A DNA stretch of 64,000 nucleotides from Nematopogon swammerdamellus. Lineage: Eukaryota; Arthropoda; Insecta; Lepidoptera; Adelidae. This document shows, piece after piece, positions 8,623 to 21,090 of the stretch. The translations under genes were made by a program, and so were the position numbers. The stretch's first letter is position 1, and every line of letters begins with the position of its first letter. The notes under the pieces are model-generated. The model was not told the origin of the DNA. It did not search any database and was given only the letters and a program-made list of their open reading frames with translations. The stretch spans positions 11,396,847 to 11,460,846 of the forward strand of contig OX336355.1 of the NCBI GenBank assembly GCA_946902875.1. The letters run 5' to 3'.

Positions 8623-10120
8623 TACTAGCTGATGGCCAGTACAGTATAATATATCGTATAGCTGTGTATGCTTCTAGGTACTTATATATCTGCATTTACA
8701 AATCATGAAAATTAACAATTTGTTAGGGATAAATCCATATCATTTTACCTTTACTTTGCCGGTTTAATTAGATGAAGCTGAAATATTTTTTTATATTGGG
8801 ACAATTAATGATGGACTATAGTCAAGACAAAAAAATACAAGAGAAGGCAAAATGGGGGATTACTTACATCAGAAACACCGTCATTCCTGAGATCAATCTC
8901 AAGGCCCGACCTCCTCTCGGATTAGTTGACAAAATGCATGCAGTCAACTTTACGAGTATGCAAATGTGTGCGCAAATGGGATAGTAAACCGGGGCCGTTA
9001 TTGTGTGTGGGCGTGCGTAGAACTTAGGGACAGACGCAATGTACTGTTTAGAAGGGACACTAAAAGGAAATTTTAATGACAAAAAAAAACTAAAAAAAAT
9101 AATTTTTTTTCGTACTCGATACTTTTAATACGTTTATTAGTATCTCTTCAAGAAATTCGTATCGTAGATACTTGAAACTCCAGGAACAACTTACAAGATA
9201 ATTTTTACCTTGGTCATAAACAATTGATTTAAGTATTGACAACTTGATACCTACTTCAAGTATGATAATATTTTATTATATATAAACATATATATATATT
9301 AATATTTTTTGGTTTTTGACAATTGTATTTCTTACAAACAATATTAACTCTTGACTAGGTACCATTAGTACCTCAACTTTATTAACCCATTGACAACTTG
9401 ATACTTGAAACTTGATATCTTAAATATTCATATATTTTTATTTTTTATTTTTGACAATACAATTATACTACATTGTAGTTTAATATACTAACATAGTTAT
9501 GTTGATAAAAATTACGTATCAAAGTTTGACAAAGGCTCTTTACACCTGATTCACTTAATTAATAAGTCTTTGTAGTCAGAACTCTCAGCAAAATTGTTAA
9601 TCTTGCTCTCAAGCTGTGTTTTAGATAGACTATGGGCGGTGTTATGTGGCTAGTCACTAAATTCTTGTAAAAATATGTTTAAAAAATACCCTGCGAAGTT
9701 TCTTGTCGGTTCTTCTTCGTGGGTGTAATCGAACCGGATAGAACAAATTGTGACAAGTTCGAGAGCAGTCTAACTGCCATATGAATGATCAATAAACAAT
9801 ACAACAATACAATACAATACAAAGTATTGTAAAATGAAAACAAGACTTTATAGAATATTAAACTACGAGTACATAAAATTTTTGTTTGAAACACGTAGGT
9901 ACTATAAATTTTATGAAATAAGTAAACATTTGGTGCATAAACAGGGAAACTCGTAGATACTCTTATGTATTAAAAAAACTGTTAAGTCCGAACTTTGTTC
10001 ACGGGGTTTCTACCCCTGGCGTCAACAATAATGTTTTTTTCTCTATAACCCTTTAACATTTTAACTTCTAAACAGTTTTCATACCCTCAGGACTAATCTA
10101 CTTTATAATATTTTTTTTAA
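8623..10120. other. AT-rich, no gene seen
   Basis: Long AT-rich tract with ATAT runs at 9285-9300 and recurring words such as TTGACAACTTGATAC (9236, 9390). No frame above about 72 codons and no recognisable motif. Confidence 0.5.
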
Positions 10121-10126
10121 TATTTA

Positions 10127-10322
10127 TTGAACTTTAAGTTCTGGAGTCGATTACTCCTCCTCGGACAGCGCGAGTCAAGACGGACCGACGGACGGACGGA
10201 CGGACGGACGGACGGACGGACGGACGGACGGACGGACGGACGGACGGACGGACGGACGGACAAACACCTGACCTATTTTATAAGCGATCCGCCAGCAATC
10301 GCTTCCAACGGAACCCTAAAAT
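10127..10322. mobile_element. AGGGTTCCGT-type element with (GGAC)n tract
   Basis: Ends AACGGAACCCTAAAA on the right. About 19 tandem GGAC units span 10185-10260. Other members of this repeat class have CTGT/GTCC runs in the same place (3120, 49490), so the tetranucleotide probably expanded inside the element. Confidence 0.55.
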
Positions 10323-10474
10323 GTACGTACAAATAATTACTGTAAATAAATAAGCTGTATGATTTCTACAATAAATAAATTTAAATATGTTTCTTAATTA
10401 AATGTTTTAGAATGTTTTGACGTGATGAAGTCGCGTCTTAAAAATTGATGAACACCGGCTGCACACACGAAGAA

Positions 10475-10660
10475 GTGTCACGTTCCATCTAAACCTGTTT
10501 GTGCAAGCGAGAGCGCGATAGAGAGGCATATACAATAGTAGGAAATACAAAATATATTTGTCCGTCTTTTGCGAGCCTCGAACCCGCGGTCCCTGCCACC
10601 ATCACCGACCAGACGTCTTAACCACGCGGGCTAATCGGTCATGTACCTATCGCAGCAAAT
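10475..10660 (-). mobile_element. tRNA-derived SINE
   Basis: The minus strand has an A-box-like TTAGCCCGCGTGGTTAAGAC and a B box GGGTTCGAGGCTC about 45 nt apart (plus-strand 10575-10640). A 3' body running towards 10475 follows. It differs from the Leu/Ser-like SINE at 50.6 kb. Confidence 0.65.
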
Positions 10661-12360
10661 TCGCTCAACAGTATGTGAAGATTTCATGGAGCGACATCTA
10701 GCGTCCACATCTAGCGTCAATAGTAAATGAAATATTTCAGCGGTCAAAATAAAAAAAAAAAAAAAAATTACTTTATTTCGCAGTTAGGTAGTTGTTGCAA
10801 CGTTGTACATGTAGATGGCGTTATGTAGGTTTAAGTCCCAACACGATGTTTATATTGATAATTAATATTATTGGCTTTTTAGGTTTTTTAAATATAAAAG
10901 AAACAAAAATTAATAGTCGTTATTTTCTCATATTTTTTATTAGTTATTAACACATTTTTATCATGTACTTAAATTAATTTTACATATTTTATATTCTACA
11001 AAAACTTATAAAAATACACAAAATTAATAAAAATCTACATAAAAACGGTAAATATCCGCCGGAACTGATTTTGTATCTGACTTCGCACTTTATATACTTT
11101 ATGACGTCATCACGTAAAACTATCGTCCGTAAACCGACTTTACAGACAACCAATTTTTTCTTTAGTTTCAGGTTTAATTCAACTTTCAGAAATATTTGTA
11201 TACTGCCAAAATGCATTGCACTTCCAACATAGTCGCCGGTTCTGTGCATAAGATTAGGATGTCGTAAACAGGACGATAGGTAGGTATTGCAAAGACTCAT
11301 AAAACTGATATTGGGATAAAGTTGTTTATGCGCGGGATTAAAAAATCAGGACGTAATGTCAAAGGGGACATTGATTTGTTGTAATTTATGCTCGAATTTA
11401 TGTTCAATCTATTCAACATAACTAACAAAGGGAAAACAAAAATAAATTCATATAAAACGAAAAAGAATGACACTAATATATAGTATTAAAAGTATTGAAG
11501 AAAAAAAAAAAAAAGAACTGAATTGGAAATTTTTAAATAAAAACAAAATATAAAAAAAGTTATAAAACATATTTTTTTTCTAAACCAATGTAAACTCACA
11601 AATTGTACCTACCAATATAGTATGAACAAACTTACAATCAAATAAATTCATATTTGGGATAGGAAATTTATTTAATCTATTAAATGAAATAAGACTAATA
11701 AATAACAATATAATAAACTCACGCAAATCAATATGAACAAATAGTTTTTTCAATTCCATAGAAAATCATCTGTTGGGTAACATTTATCCTTATGTACTTA
11801 TAATAAAAGTTAAAACTGTTTTGTTCAAAGGTTGATACTGAAAACCATTTGTTACGACCAATACGTAAACTTGCCACAACAAAATGGTATCAGTTCTAGG
11901 AAGTACTTCCTTTTTACCAATTAGGTGTACACCAACGCTACAATTAAATCGTTGATTGAAAATCAGAAATAGTTAAAGGACAGTAGCAACATAGTAAAAT
12001 TACATACATACGCAAGCTTTATAACGAAATTCCGAGTATTTATACGTGAACTATGCAAAATGCACAATTATAGGTAAATTATTTCACATGAAAATTACTA
12101 GTACTTGAGATGCCTTCATAGATTGTTAGCTCGGACTTATTAGACCAGTAATGTTCAACTGGGTTCGCCTTAACTTCCATATTTCTGTCAAGCCCAGCCA
12201 ACCTTCAAATACGGACAGTACCTATGTATGACGTTTACCTATACATTTTAATGGAGTACCTGGATATTTTTATTTTCAGACAAATTCAAAAAATGTGCTG
12301 TATTAATCCATATGACATCATTAGGTAATTTTAACATATTCCGGAGTCAAAGTATTTCGT
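10661..12360. other. AT-rich, no gene seen
   Basis: Contains an A run at 10751-10767 and AT-rich filler. The 103-codon minus frame at 10989-11300 is unconvincing. A GTAGATGGCGTT word is at 10811. Confidence 0.5.
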
Positions 12361-12365
12361 GAAGT

Positions 12366-12510
12366 TTTGTCCGCGGCTTCGCCTCGCGTGACTTTTTTCT
12401 CACAGCCCAGTGGCCCATGACGTAGCGTTATGATTTATAGCCTAAAACTATCATGAGAAGTGACAGAATGTAACAGTGAAATACGTATTCCAAATAGCCA
12501 CTGTTATATT
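12366..12510 (+). mobile_element. Dispersed repeat, CCGCGGCTTCGCCTCGCG start
   Basis: Same family as 7461-7625: the GC-rich start is present, then TGACTTTTTTCTCACAGCC, CATGACGTAGCGTTATGA and AGAAGTGACAGAATG. Confidence 0.7.
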
Positions 12511-12738
12511 CCCTCAAGCAAGATTTGTGATTAGATGATCTGGAGTCTCTTAGTACGATTTGTAGGGTCACTCTGTCTATTCTACAGGTACTATCACGGA
12601 CGCTGCTCGGAGGAACTTGCTTCCCTTATTCCTTGCCATCATATCTTCGCAGCACAGAAACTGAGCATCCTTTTGTTGTTGACATTGGGCTTTTGAGAAC
12701 CCATCGGTTCTCAATAGCAACGTCCGCAATGGCATGGC

Positions 12739-12783
12739 CAAAGAGTTTGTATTACGTCGCTACGACGTAATACAAACTTTTTG
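12739..12783. repeat. Short palindromic element, copy 1
   Basis: Arms CAAAGAGTTTGTATTACGTC and their near-perfect complement around a 3-nt loop. A longer, perfect version is at 24276-24324, so it behaves like a tiny mobile palindrome. Confidence 0.75.
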
Positions 12784-12789
12784 GGCATG

Positions 12790-13555
12790 GCATCTCACTG
12801 AGCCTGAGAGGACCTCACCTGGTGTTTTTGGCTCTGTCGACTGTACCATTGGTCCCTCGGCACAGCCACCCATGTTGGTTTACATAAAAAAAAAATGGGC
12901 CACAGTAATTAGCCCCAACACAAACGATCAAGTCTACCTGTTCATGTAGGTTGAGTTAACTATATACTTCGGTACGTCTACAAATACTAACAATCAAGAG
13001 CGCCAACACAAGGCCCCATACAAAAGCTCAGGTGCATGACGAACTAATTAATTTGAATGCCCGCATTTTCATTCAGTTTCATCGCCCATTGCCCGATGCC
13101 CAAATCAAAAGCAGGGGTGGCGGATCGGTGAGAGAAGTCGTAAGAATTTCGTGCGTCACGGAACCCTCATTTCCGGTGTATTTTTTTTGTGAGTAAATTG
13201 TAATTATTCATCCCACTGTGTTGTCGAATTTGTAGAGCAGTGTGTCTAAAAATTGTTGTTTTGGGTAATAGGCTTCGTACTTATCGTATCACTACTATGC
13301 AGACGCTACTGGGTCGATTTTCGAGGGAAATATTAGATTTTTTAATGAGTTGGTCAAATGATGCATGCCTGATTTGAAGTTTATGCTGTTGCGAAAATTC
13401 ACATAGGTACCTGTTTGTGTGTTCGTCGCTGATAGTCTGTTACTATTAAAATTTTGTTTTTCTGGGTTACTTAATTTCATGTTACTTAACTGCGAACGTT
13501 ATGATCCAGAGTTAAGAGCGCATAAAACTAGTAAATAAAAAAAAATCAAATCAAC
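12790..13555. other. No supported gene
   Basis: Mixed-composition sequence. A 71-codon frame at 12734-12949 overlaps the palindrome and is not trusted. Confidence 0.4.
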
Positions 13556-13563
13556 ATTTTCAG

Positions 13564-13960
13564 GACTATATTCAACAGCATCATAACAATAAGAGTCGGG
13601 ACTAGTGCCCGCGCTACCGGTGGTGCCTCAGCTGAGGGTGGTGCAGTGCACCCATGAGGCGACGCGCGCGCGCGAAGATGAAGAGAGCTACGCGACGACG
13701 ACGTCGCCGTGCAGTCCGGCGGATACGGAGCTCTCCGAGATGGGGGTGGTGGTGGCCCACGTTTCTAGTACCACCACCCATCGCTCGAAGCTAGTCTCGC
13801 GTCGTCTCGGAGCTCCGTAGCCACGGTCTGCACCCGCCGGCGGTAATACCGTTTTTATTTAATGTTTGTATTAATTTTGTGTATTTTTATTACATTTTAT
13901 AGTTATATTATTTGTAAAATTAATATAAATGCATTATATAAAAATGTGAAATAAAGAAAA
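13564..13960 (+). CDS. Candidate terminal exon 1 of an unknown host gene
   Basis: An acceptor-like CAACATTTTCAG ends at 13563. The GC-rich sequence that follows is open in two phases. Phase 0 gives DYIQQHHNNKSRD then TAG at 13603-13605; the phase needing two preceding bases gives about 30 residues ending GGAVHP. A GC-rich stretch to about 13840 can fold on itself (GGAGCTC and GGTGGTGG pair with later complements). AATAAA lies at 13950-13955. This looks like a last exon with 3' UTR inside AT-rich intron or intergenic DNA, but it could be chance GC-rich sequence. No gene identified. Confidence 0.3.
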
Positions 13961-14100
13961 TAGAGTAGAAGTCGGGTGTAAGGATCGTTGCAAAGTGGAC
14001 ACGCCGTTGTCTCAACCTACCCCATTTAGTTACAGGCGTGCTATTGCGTACGTATGTAGATATGTAACTACTTAACTAAATAAAAATATAAATTTATTTT

Positions 14101-14295
14101 TACCACCGCTCTGAATGAAAGATCGGTTGAAACGGCTATTTAAATAGTTCGTGTTTTCCGTCCAGTTCAGTGTAGCCGGCACGACCGAAGGGAAGCACTG
14201 ACATGGCACCTAGTTCACAAAGGTGTTAAGGGCTGACATCACGGATGTAGCCGATGATTTAGCCAACCGTGCCAGTTTCAATAAAAATAAAAATT
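14101..14295 (+). mobile_element. Modular SINE, 5'-truncated, tail A
   Basis: Starts inside the core (TACCACCGC) and runs through GTGTTTTCCGTCCAGTTCAG and tail A to an A-rich end. It sits between the two candidate exons. Confidence 0.88.
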
Positions 14296-14351
14296 ATGTT
14301 AATATAAACATATTTATATGATCACGTGAAATCTTTGATTGCTCTGCACAG

Positions 14352-14605
14352 GTCACACCGGCCACCCCCTTCGTCGCCGCCGCCACGGTATGACGCCCCC
14401 GTCACCGTCCAGCCGAGCCCCGGCAACCACCACAACTCTTGACGGGACTCCTCATACCACCACCACCCGCCGCGTGTGAGTGCACAGGTGTTGAGCAGTG
14501 ATAGGTTAGGCGCCGCGCCGCGCCGCCGCCGTCGCCGTTGTGTAGGCGTATGATGCATCTAGAGACGGCTGTTTAGTTTATTTATATAAATCAAATAAAG
14601 GAGAG
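14352..14605 (+). CDS. Candidate terminal exon 2 of an unknown host gene
   Basis: An acceptor-like TTGATTGCTCTGCACAG ends at 14351. Read with two bases supplied by an upstream exon it gives 29 residues, proline-rich with a PPPRYD segment and ending GNHHNS, stopping at 14440-14442. This composition would suit a cytoplasmic tail. GC-rich UTR follows, with AATAAA at 14594-14599. Other phases are also open because GC-rich DNA has few stops, so the frame is a choice. The upstream exon is not visible in the window. Confidence 0.35.
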
Positions 14606-14621
14606 GTTGCTTCCAATATCT

Positions 14622-14910
14622 TCACATGGCCGATAAAGTCCGATCCTTTATTCACGTAGCTGGCTGGGTTCACGGGCTGGGCACGTCAGCCGGAAAGACG
14701 GTGGCCGTTTTAGTAACCATGTCCTACACTGGCGGCGGCCGTCGACAGGAAAACGGAGTGTGGGATCACCTGCCTGCAGGCGGGGCCGACGACATCGAGT
14801 ACGTCGGCGGAAAGCAGTTGTTCCGTACCGCTGACAGCCGGGAGGAATGGAGGAAAATTTGACAGGCGTATGTATAGCAGTGGATGCTTCCACGCTGACT
14901 GACTGACTAA
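14622..14910 (+). pseudogene. Second RTE-like LINE family, C-terminus and 3' tail
   Basis: Broken plus-strand coding remnants follow the same order as the RTE C-terminus at 52.3 kb: a GHVSR-type block, HWRRPSTGKRSVG, then a WRRA-like region. The last part is GAATGGAGG..GCAGTGGATGC and a (CTGA)n tail. 5'-truncated and diverged; a different subfamily from the 52-kb element, which has a (GAT)n tail. Confidence 0.7.
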
Positions 14911-16035
14911 CTGACTTTGTTCACCTGGATTTTAATTCACCAGAGTAAAGAACTGCTGTTCTTTGTATTAGTTTAACTGTATGTTTGTCTGCTCGCCTGT
15001 TAATCTGTTAATATTTTCGTCTGTCTAACCAACCCATTCGATTCTCAAGCACAACACTCACCTCAACTATTTAAAATATAAAACATGGTTCATTCTTATT
15101 TTTAAAACAAAACAGCTTGCAGCAGGTTCTTCAGGAGCTATGTGGCTCATTCTTGTATTTTCGTAAGGCTATACCAAAACACGAAACTCACGAATATGTG
15201 AATAAACAAAGTAGGATGGTGCAATTTGAGGGTTAGCGAGTAAATTTACTGAGCACAGGCCTGTTATTATCTTTTACCGTAATTCAGTTGAACAAAAGTT
15301 TATTGAATTAATGAAGATGTGCTTGGTTTGGTCTTTATGCGAGATTCGAGTTGCAAAATTATTTTAGTACACAAAACATTTTGGTTTTAAATTGAATTTT
15401 CAGGAGGTGTACTGGAAATGCCCTTCTTCGCAGACTGTTTTTCTGCAATACATAAACAATAGACATAAACAATAGAAATTTTCATAATAGTGTGTATTAC
15501 CTGTGTATTTATCAATAAGAGTGTTTTTTTTTAATTTGAATTGAATGATTTTTTTTACAATAAGCACTACTTTTTATTACACAAAACTAAATAACACACT
15601 TATTTATTTATATATATTAATCGCATCACGACAAATCAAAACACGAGCAATTAGCCACATTGATATCCCTTCCATTCCATTTATATAAATTTTTAAATAC
15701 TATGTTGGTTTTTGTTGACCCATAATTATTGGTAGTTTCATATCACTTTCAAATTTCATTCAAGCAATTAAACGATTGCGCATTGTTATAATGGATGGTT
15801 ACGAAATAACATCTATTTTAAAATTACCACAACAATGAAAAGACAAAAGCCGACGCAACAACAGGTGTGCAAAGTAGCTTATGTTGAAACTCGACGTTTC
15901 CCTCCCATTCCCTACACATGGATAAATGCAACGCCTGCCGTCTGTATGTATGTATGTTCGCTTATAACTCGAGAACGATTAGAGCTATTTACATGCAGTT
16001 TTCACCAATATTGAAGGTTACTTATGGAGCATACA
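14911..16035. other. No supported gene
   Basis: AT-rich filler with no repeat I can place. Confidence 0.45.
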
Positions 16036-16040
16036 TATAG

Positions 16041-16345
16041 TATCACTAGTGCCGAGGGCAGGGCGTTTGCGATTCGAACCCTCCCTCCCCCCCCTCCCCC
16101 CCCCCCCCCCCGTCCCATTTCAAACCTCATTGTTTGCACTCTAACAATGGATGCAATGATTTCACCACCTAGAAATGATTCTAGGCTCGTTCCAGTATTA
16201 AAATTTCCTTTGATTAAATCTGAAATCGACCCCCCAAACGTGAAATTCTGGGTACGCCCATTGGTACACAGCCGGCATGGGTATTCTTTTAATATGTCTA
16301 ACTTTAAGGCGAGCGGAGCCACGGACACATTGCTACATAGAGAGG
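16041..16345. repeat. Unassigned repeat-like block with poly-C tract
   Basis: Contains a near-pure C run (16080-16112) that creates 108-115-codon frames with Pro or Gly runs on opposite strands. Those frames are low-complexity artefacts. The surrounding GATTCGAACCC and GGCGAGCGGAGCC words look repeat-derived but I cannot assign a family. Confidence 0.4.
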
Positions 16346-17490
16346 GTTGTATGCACGTGTTGAGTTATTGATGGGCGTGGAAAATTCTATTTATATATAG
16401 TTTAAAATTGTTATAATAATAAATTTCACACGCTGAGAATTGTTTTGAGTAGTGACCGGAGGGGTAACTATTTTAGGAAATCGATGTATATTCATTGGCT
16501 ATCGGTATTTTAAACTATCTATTTACATGTTAGATATTGGCATTGAATTCTATAATGTTGAATTAAATTATGTAGTTTGTTAGACGTTAAAGTAAATAAA
16601 TATAAAAATGGAAATATGGCTACTCTGGTGTGGTATAGAAAAATACTTTATAGTCTGCATTTGAGCCCACCTTGCGTCCATGCGGGTATTGTGTACGGTG
16701 TACCAACGACGAATCGTCAAATGTATCCAAAATAAAGGTTATATAGATAGAAAATGCAACAGTAACAAGTGTATTAGAAAATTTACATAAGGTGCAAAGG
16801 CGCCTTATCCCTTACAGAGATTTCTTACAGTCAACCTTTGGATGTTTGAAATTGGATTAACATAGGTTGAGTGTTGAGCGTGAGAATTGAAGATAAAATA
16901 ATAATAAGAATACTCATTAATAATACATGTAAATACATGCTAGTTAAATAGAAACCATACATTTAAATTACCAGTGCTAAAGTATTTACGCTAAAGTATA
17001 AGGTATATTTGTATGAAACAAAAATATATTCAAATAATCGTCATAGCAAGGCCGCGTTTATGTACAGGAAGTATTTTCATTATTGCTATCTTCAAAATCT
17101 TCACTTCCTACAATGACTCGTCATTAATATCGCGACTACACTCAATTAATTTAATTAAAGTGTAACATGCATTCAATGGTGTTGTTTTATTGCGTTTTCC
17201 GGCTTTTGCCATCGGTAGAGTTCCCATGCCGTGTCCGACACTAAGTGTGTATACCAAATTTTATAACGGTTTATTTACTTAGATTTTTCTGTTACGTTTT
17301 TATAGCAGTCCAATCCGTATCTGACCTCGAGGCCGTAAGTTTTTTGAGTCTCAAACACAACCAATTTCACCATCGAGGTAGTGAAAGTCCGGCTTGAAGG
17401 TGACTAATGGCCTGGGAATGTACATACTTTTTTTTAAGTTTACTTTTTCTTTGGTTCATTATCATTGTTTGAAAATGGCAGAATAGGTTT
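16346..17490. other. No supported gene
   Basis: AT-rich sequence with no assigned repeat. Confidence 0.45.
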
Positions 17491-17496
17491 ATTTTT

Positions 17497-17735
17497 GTAT
17501 TTTTTATGTAATCCGGTATGGGTGGCTGAGTCGGAGGGGCCAAAGCGCATGCTCCGACCAGCCACTATCACCTCGGAGAAGGTAGGTGCCATACCGGAGA
17601 CTTCCCTGGATTGCTGGTTATACTGGACTAGAGGAGAACACAACCGAGGCTGCTAGATGGCCGCACCATCTTACATCCAGTACGGTGGTACTAACCCAGT
17701 CGGCTATAATTTGAGCCTACCACCTGGTAAGGTAA
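17497..17735 (-). mobile_element. Modular SINE: core variant + tail B
   Basis: The minus strand carries the core variant (TAGGCTCAAATTATAGCCGA..GGTTAGTACCACCG..TAAGATGG), then CAGTATAACCAGCAATCCAG and tail B, ending CCCATACCGGATTACATAAAA. Tail B and the core variant are recognisable relatives of tail A and core A. The 5' head is missing. Confidence 0.85.
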
Positions 17736-19930
17736 CAGTTGTTCACTGGAACCTTAATACTCATGTACGATCATAAGCATACAGCCAAATTAATATTACG
17801 ATATGGCTTTGTAAATTCAACAAAGCTATCTGGGGGCACCGCAGTGCCCCTGCCAAGTTGAAGTTCTTTCCGACAGCGACTGTGGTGGACGAGATTATTT
17901 TACTTTTACTTACTTGCTGCCGGCGAGGTGTACGTGTGGCGTGTTCAGGGGTTTCCCTTAAACGTTTCTATTTATTAAAATTATTATTATTTTATTTTAA
18001 ATATTTATTGGTGGGACTTTTTGTTTTAGAGTTTAATTGTAGGTTTGGGTCATTTTAATTTGAAAGATAGGTAGTTTTAGTTGAAATTTTTTTTTGTTTT
18101 TTTTTCTAGTTTAGTTTTAAATTTAATATATGTTTTGATTAAAAAAAAAAACAAAGATATAAAGGCATCTTTAGGCAAAACTGTTTGTTCAATACGTACA
18201 CAAAATCACCAGCACGCGTCGAAAGTCAACAAACATATCAAACCCAAGAGAATCAACAAAATATTATTTCACGATTACCGAGTGACAGTCACCGCCTATT
18301 TTTCACCCGCTTTAGGAATATTTGAACAGAACAAAAATTACGCGTTTCTAAACGAATCCGAAATTTTCACTTAATTGCCTTCCGACGTCGTCAATCTCTA
18401 TAGCTCAGGAGTTAGTTGGTCGTTTAAACTACGTCATCGATAAAAATATCAGGCCGGAAAATAAAAAAAGGTACCTATGTACGAGGTACTTATACGTTTA
18501 CATGTCGGCTAGTTAGACCAAAATCTGAACTATAAAAATAGCATTATCTACAAAAAAAAAATCGTCGTGCAATACAAAACATATATATGTATACCAGCTT
18601 AGCTCACTTAAAGTAATATTTGATATAATAAAATTTGAGAATTTTCGTGTCTGTACATTTAAGATATTAGCAAAAAAATATACGATTTTTTGCTAATAGT
18701 ATATAATATTAGGGAAATAAAATTAGTGGTTGACGGAAAATTATATAAGGCATTAAAGCATTTTTGAGTTGTTTTTCAATTTGTGTGTTTGTGCACGTAC
18801 CAATCACGTGATAACTACTGAAGCCATTCGAATGGAGCTTTCGGAAAAATATCGGACTTAATATGGTGTAACATATAGGATATATAGCATCACGTCATTA
18901 TTAATATGAGCTGAGCAGTGAATAAATTGCACAATTTGTCGTCGGTTACTTTTAATCCTAGCGATTTTATTATCTCACTACAGCTAAACATAGGCTCTTC
19001 TGTACACAACACACTGTGAACACAAATATACATTATTTTATAAAGGAAACATAGTATTATTATATATTTAACATAGTTTTTTCGTTAAAATATTATATTT
19101 TTATCTAATCTTTTATTATAAAGATTGCCCGGAAACCTCCGTTTAATCTAGACGATGCTGCGAGCGAAGCTGCAGGTAAAATCTAGTCTGACATAACCAA
19201 ATCTACCTTTGCTCTCGATCTACACCGCACGAGTAAATCATTCAGTCCCGCTGCAGAACAAAGAAACACTCACGAGACGGCTCCACTTGTATAAATAGAC
19301 CGGGAGCTAATGTCAATACGGACATGTCATTGAGCTATTGTGCGTGTTTCGAACTGTCGCACGCAGTGGTAACTGTCGTGTCTCCCATTCTTTCGGTTAA
19401 GTAAATTAGCTGTTGAATTTACGAGTAAGATGGATTTGGGTGAATTCTTTCCCTACATAAGGAACTAAATATTGTTATCTACTTGTAAAATGTATATTAA
19501 GTTATTTTAATGTTTGTTAGGTAGGTTTTTAATTCTTTACTTAGTTATTAGTATTACTTTTTTATATTTTATGAAAATAAATAAGTAATCTTTATTGAAG
19601 ATATTATTATTATTCTTTATTTAATACCTTTTAGTAATCTTTAATAAATAATTTTGAGTTCGAATTTAGAAAAGTATTTTTTATGAAAATTAACTTATTT
19701 GATTACATCACCTCACTCGCGACGTCAGGCCAACCTTGTTCCGGCCGGAACTAGGATGCTTTGTCAATTTTCCCTTTGGTCCTGTAGGCTAACTTCGTAT
19801 TTGATTTTCCTTCCTATTGAAATTGAAATCTACTACCGTGATAGTGTATAACTTACCTGTCGCGTATGCCTAACTTTTCTAGTTTAGGAACAATTCATAT
19901 GCATGTAATAAACAACTCTGTTGTTTTAAT
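17736..19930. other. AT-rich, mostly unassigned
   Basis: A small GAAACCTCCGTTTAATCTAG..GATGCTGCGAGCGAAGCTGC block at 19120-19190 is the end of a GC-start dispersed repeat. A 97-codon frame at 18081-18374 begins in a T/A run and is not trusted. Confidence 0.45.
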
Positions 19931-19936
19931 AGTAAG

Positions 19937-20085
19937 CGCAACATGTGGCGCCGAGCCACCCATAAGGTGTCTAGCGACGCCCATGGACATTCGGTCGCAT
20001 GCGGGGGCTACGAATGCCATGCTGGCCTGACATGTGCCCATTCACGCCTCTCTTGAAGGACCCGAGACTACACTTGAAGGAAAAC
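19937..20085 (-). mobile_element. LINE 3' end (..MRPNVHGRR family)
   Basis: The minus strand encodes a remnant of the SFKRG..SG..H..RSPRMRPNVHG C-terminus, followed by the conserved 3' block ending near the CGCAACATGTGGCGC complement. 5'-truncated. Confidence 0.75.
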
Positions 20086-20089
20086 ACTG

Positions 20090-20705
20090 TGATAAAACCT
20101 TAACAACGCTATAATTGCATTGATGAAATAAAATGCAAAGATAACAATATATTTCGAAATTAAACACAATGAACGTTACTTAGTAAAGTTACTTATTTCG
20201 TAACAATTACTTCTCACGTATGACCCGCTTGTGCAGTCGCCTGTGTCATTTTCGAAAAGGATTAACTTTACTTACATAATTTTTAAACATATACGTACCA
20301 GACATACATAAGGTCTTGTAGTTAAGTAGGAATGAGAAATTGTGTACTAGATTTCAGTTAAATTTGATTCGATTAAGGGCCGATTTTTCAATCATAGCTT
20401 CCTGTCAACTATACGAGAAATGGAACATTAACCGATCGTTGTTGTTAACCCAGGCATAACTGACGTTTGAAAAATGTACCCTAAATGAGTTTTACCTTAA
20501 CTTATTAATTGAGAAATACATAATGAAATTTGCCGTATTTATTTATTTCACAATATCGAATTTAAATATTTAAAGAAAATTTACATCGAAGCAAATACCG
20601 AAAATACTATAGAAATATTGCGAAGGCGTTATTTTATTTACGTTCCACTACGTCTATGAATGTCTAGATAAATTCGAACAATATTTTCCTTTCCTTGCGG
20701 AAGTA
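20090..20705. other. No supported gene
   Basis: AT-rich, unassigned. Confidence 0.45.
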
Positions 20706-20709
20706 AACA

Positions 20710-21035
20710 TTTTTTTTTTTTATTGAAACTGACACGATTGGCTACATCACCTACAACATCCGTGATGTCAGCCCATAACACCGGGTGAACTTGGTGCCAC
20801 GTCAGTGCTTCCCTTCGGTCGTGCCGGCTACACTGAACTGGACGGAAAACACAAACTATTTACATAGCCGTTTCGATCGACCTTTCATTCAGTGCGGTGG
20901 TACCAACCCGGGTGGGTTAAACCCTACCACCTAGTAATATAAGAAGGGAGTCATATCCCTTAGTCGCCTTTTACGACATGCACGGGGAGAGATGCAGTGG
21001 AGCTATTCTTTTAAAGTACCGGCCCCACACGGTAC
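20710..21035 (-). mobile_element. Modular SINE: head 2 + core + tail A
   Basis: Near full-length twin of 6722-7049, with an A-rich 3' end (T run at 20710-20721 on the plus strand). Confidence 0.9.
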
Positions 21036-21059
21036 AAATTTATATTACATCTTAACTCC

Positions 21060-21090
21060 CCTCTTCTGTCTCTCTCTCTCTCTCTCTTGG
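21060..21090. repeat. (CT)n microsatellite
   Basis: A TCTCTC run of about 26 nt. Confidence 0.85.

Noticed and set aside
16002..16371. Frames with poly-Pro or poly-Gly
   Set aside because: They are created by the poly-C tract and overlap on opposite strands.
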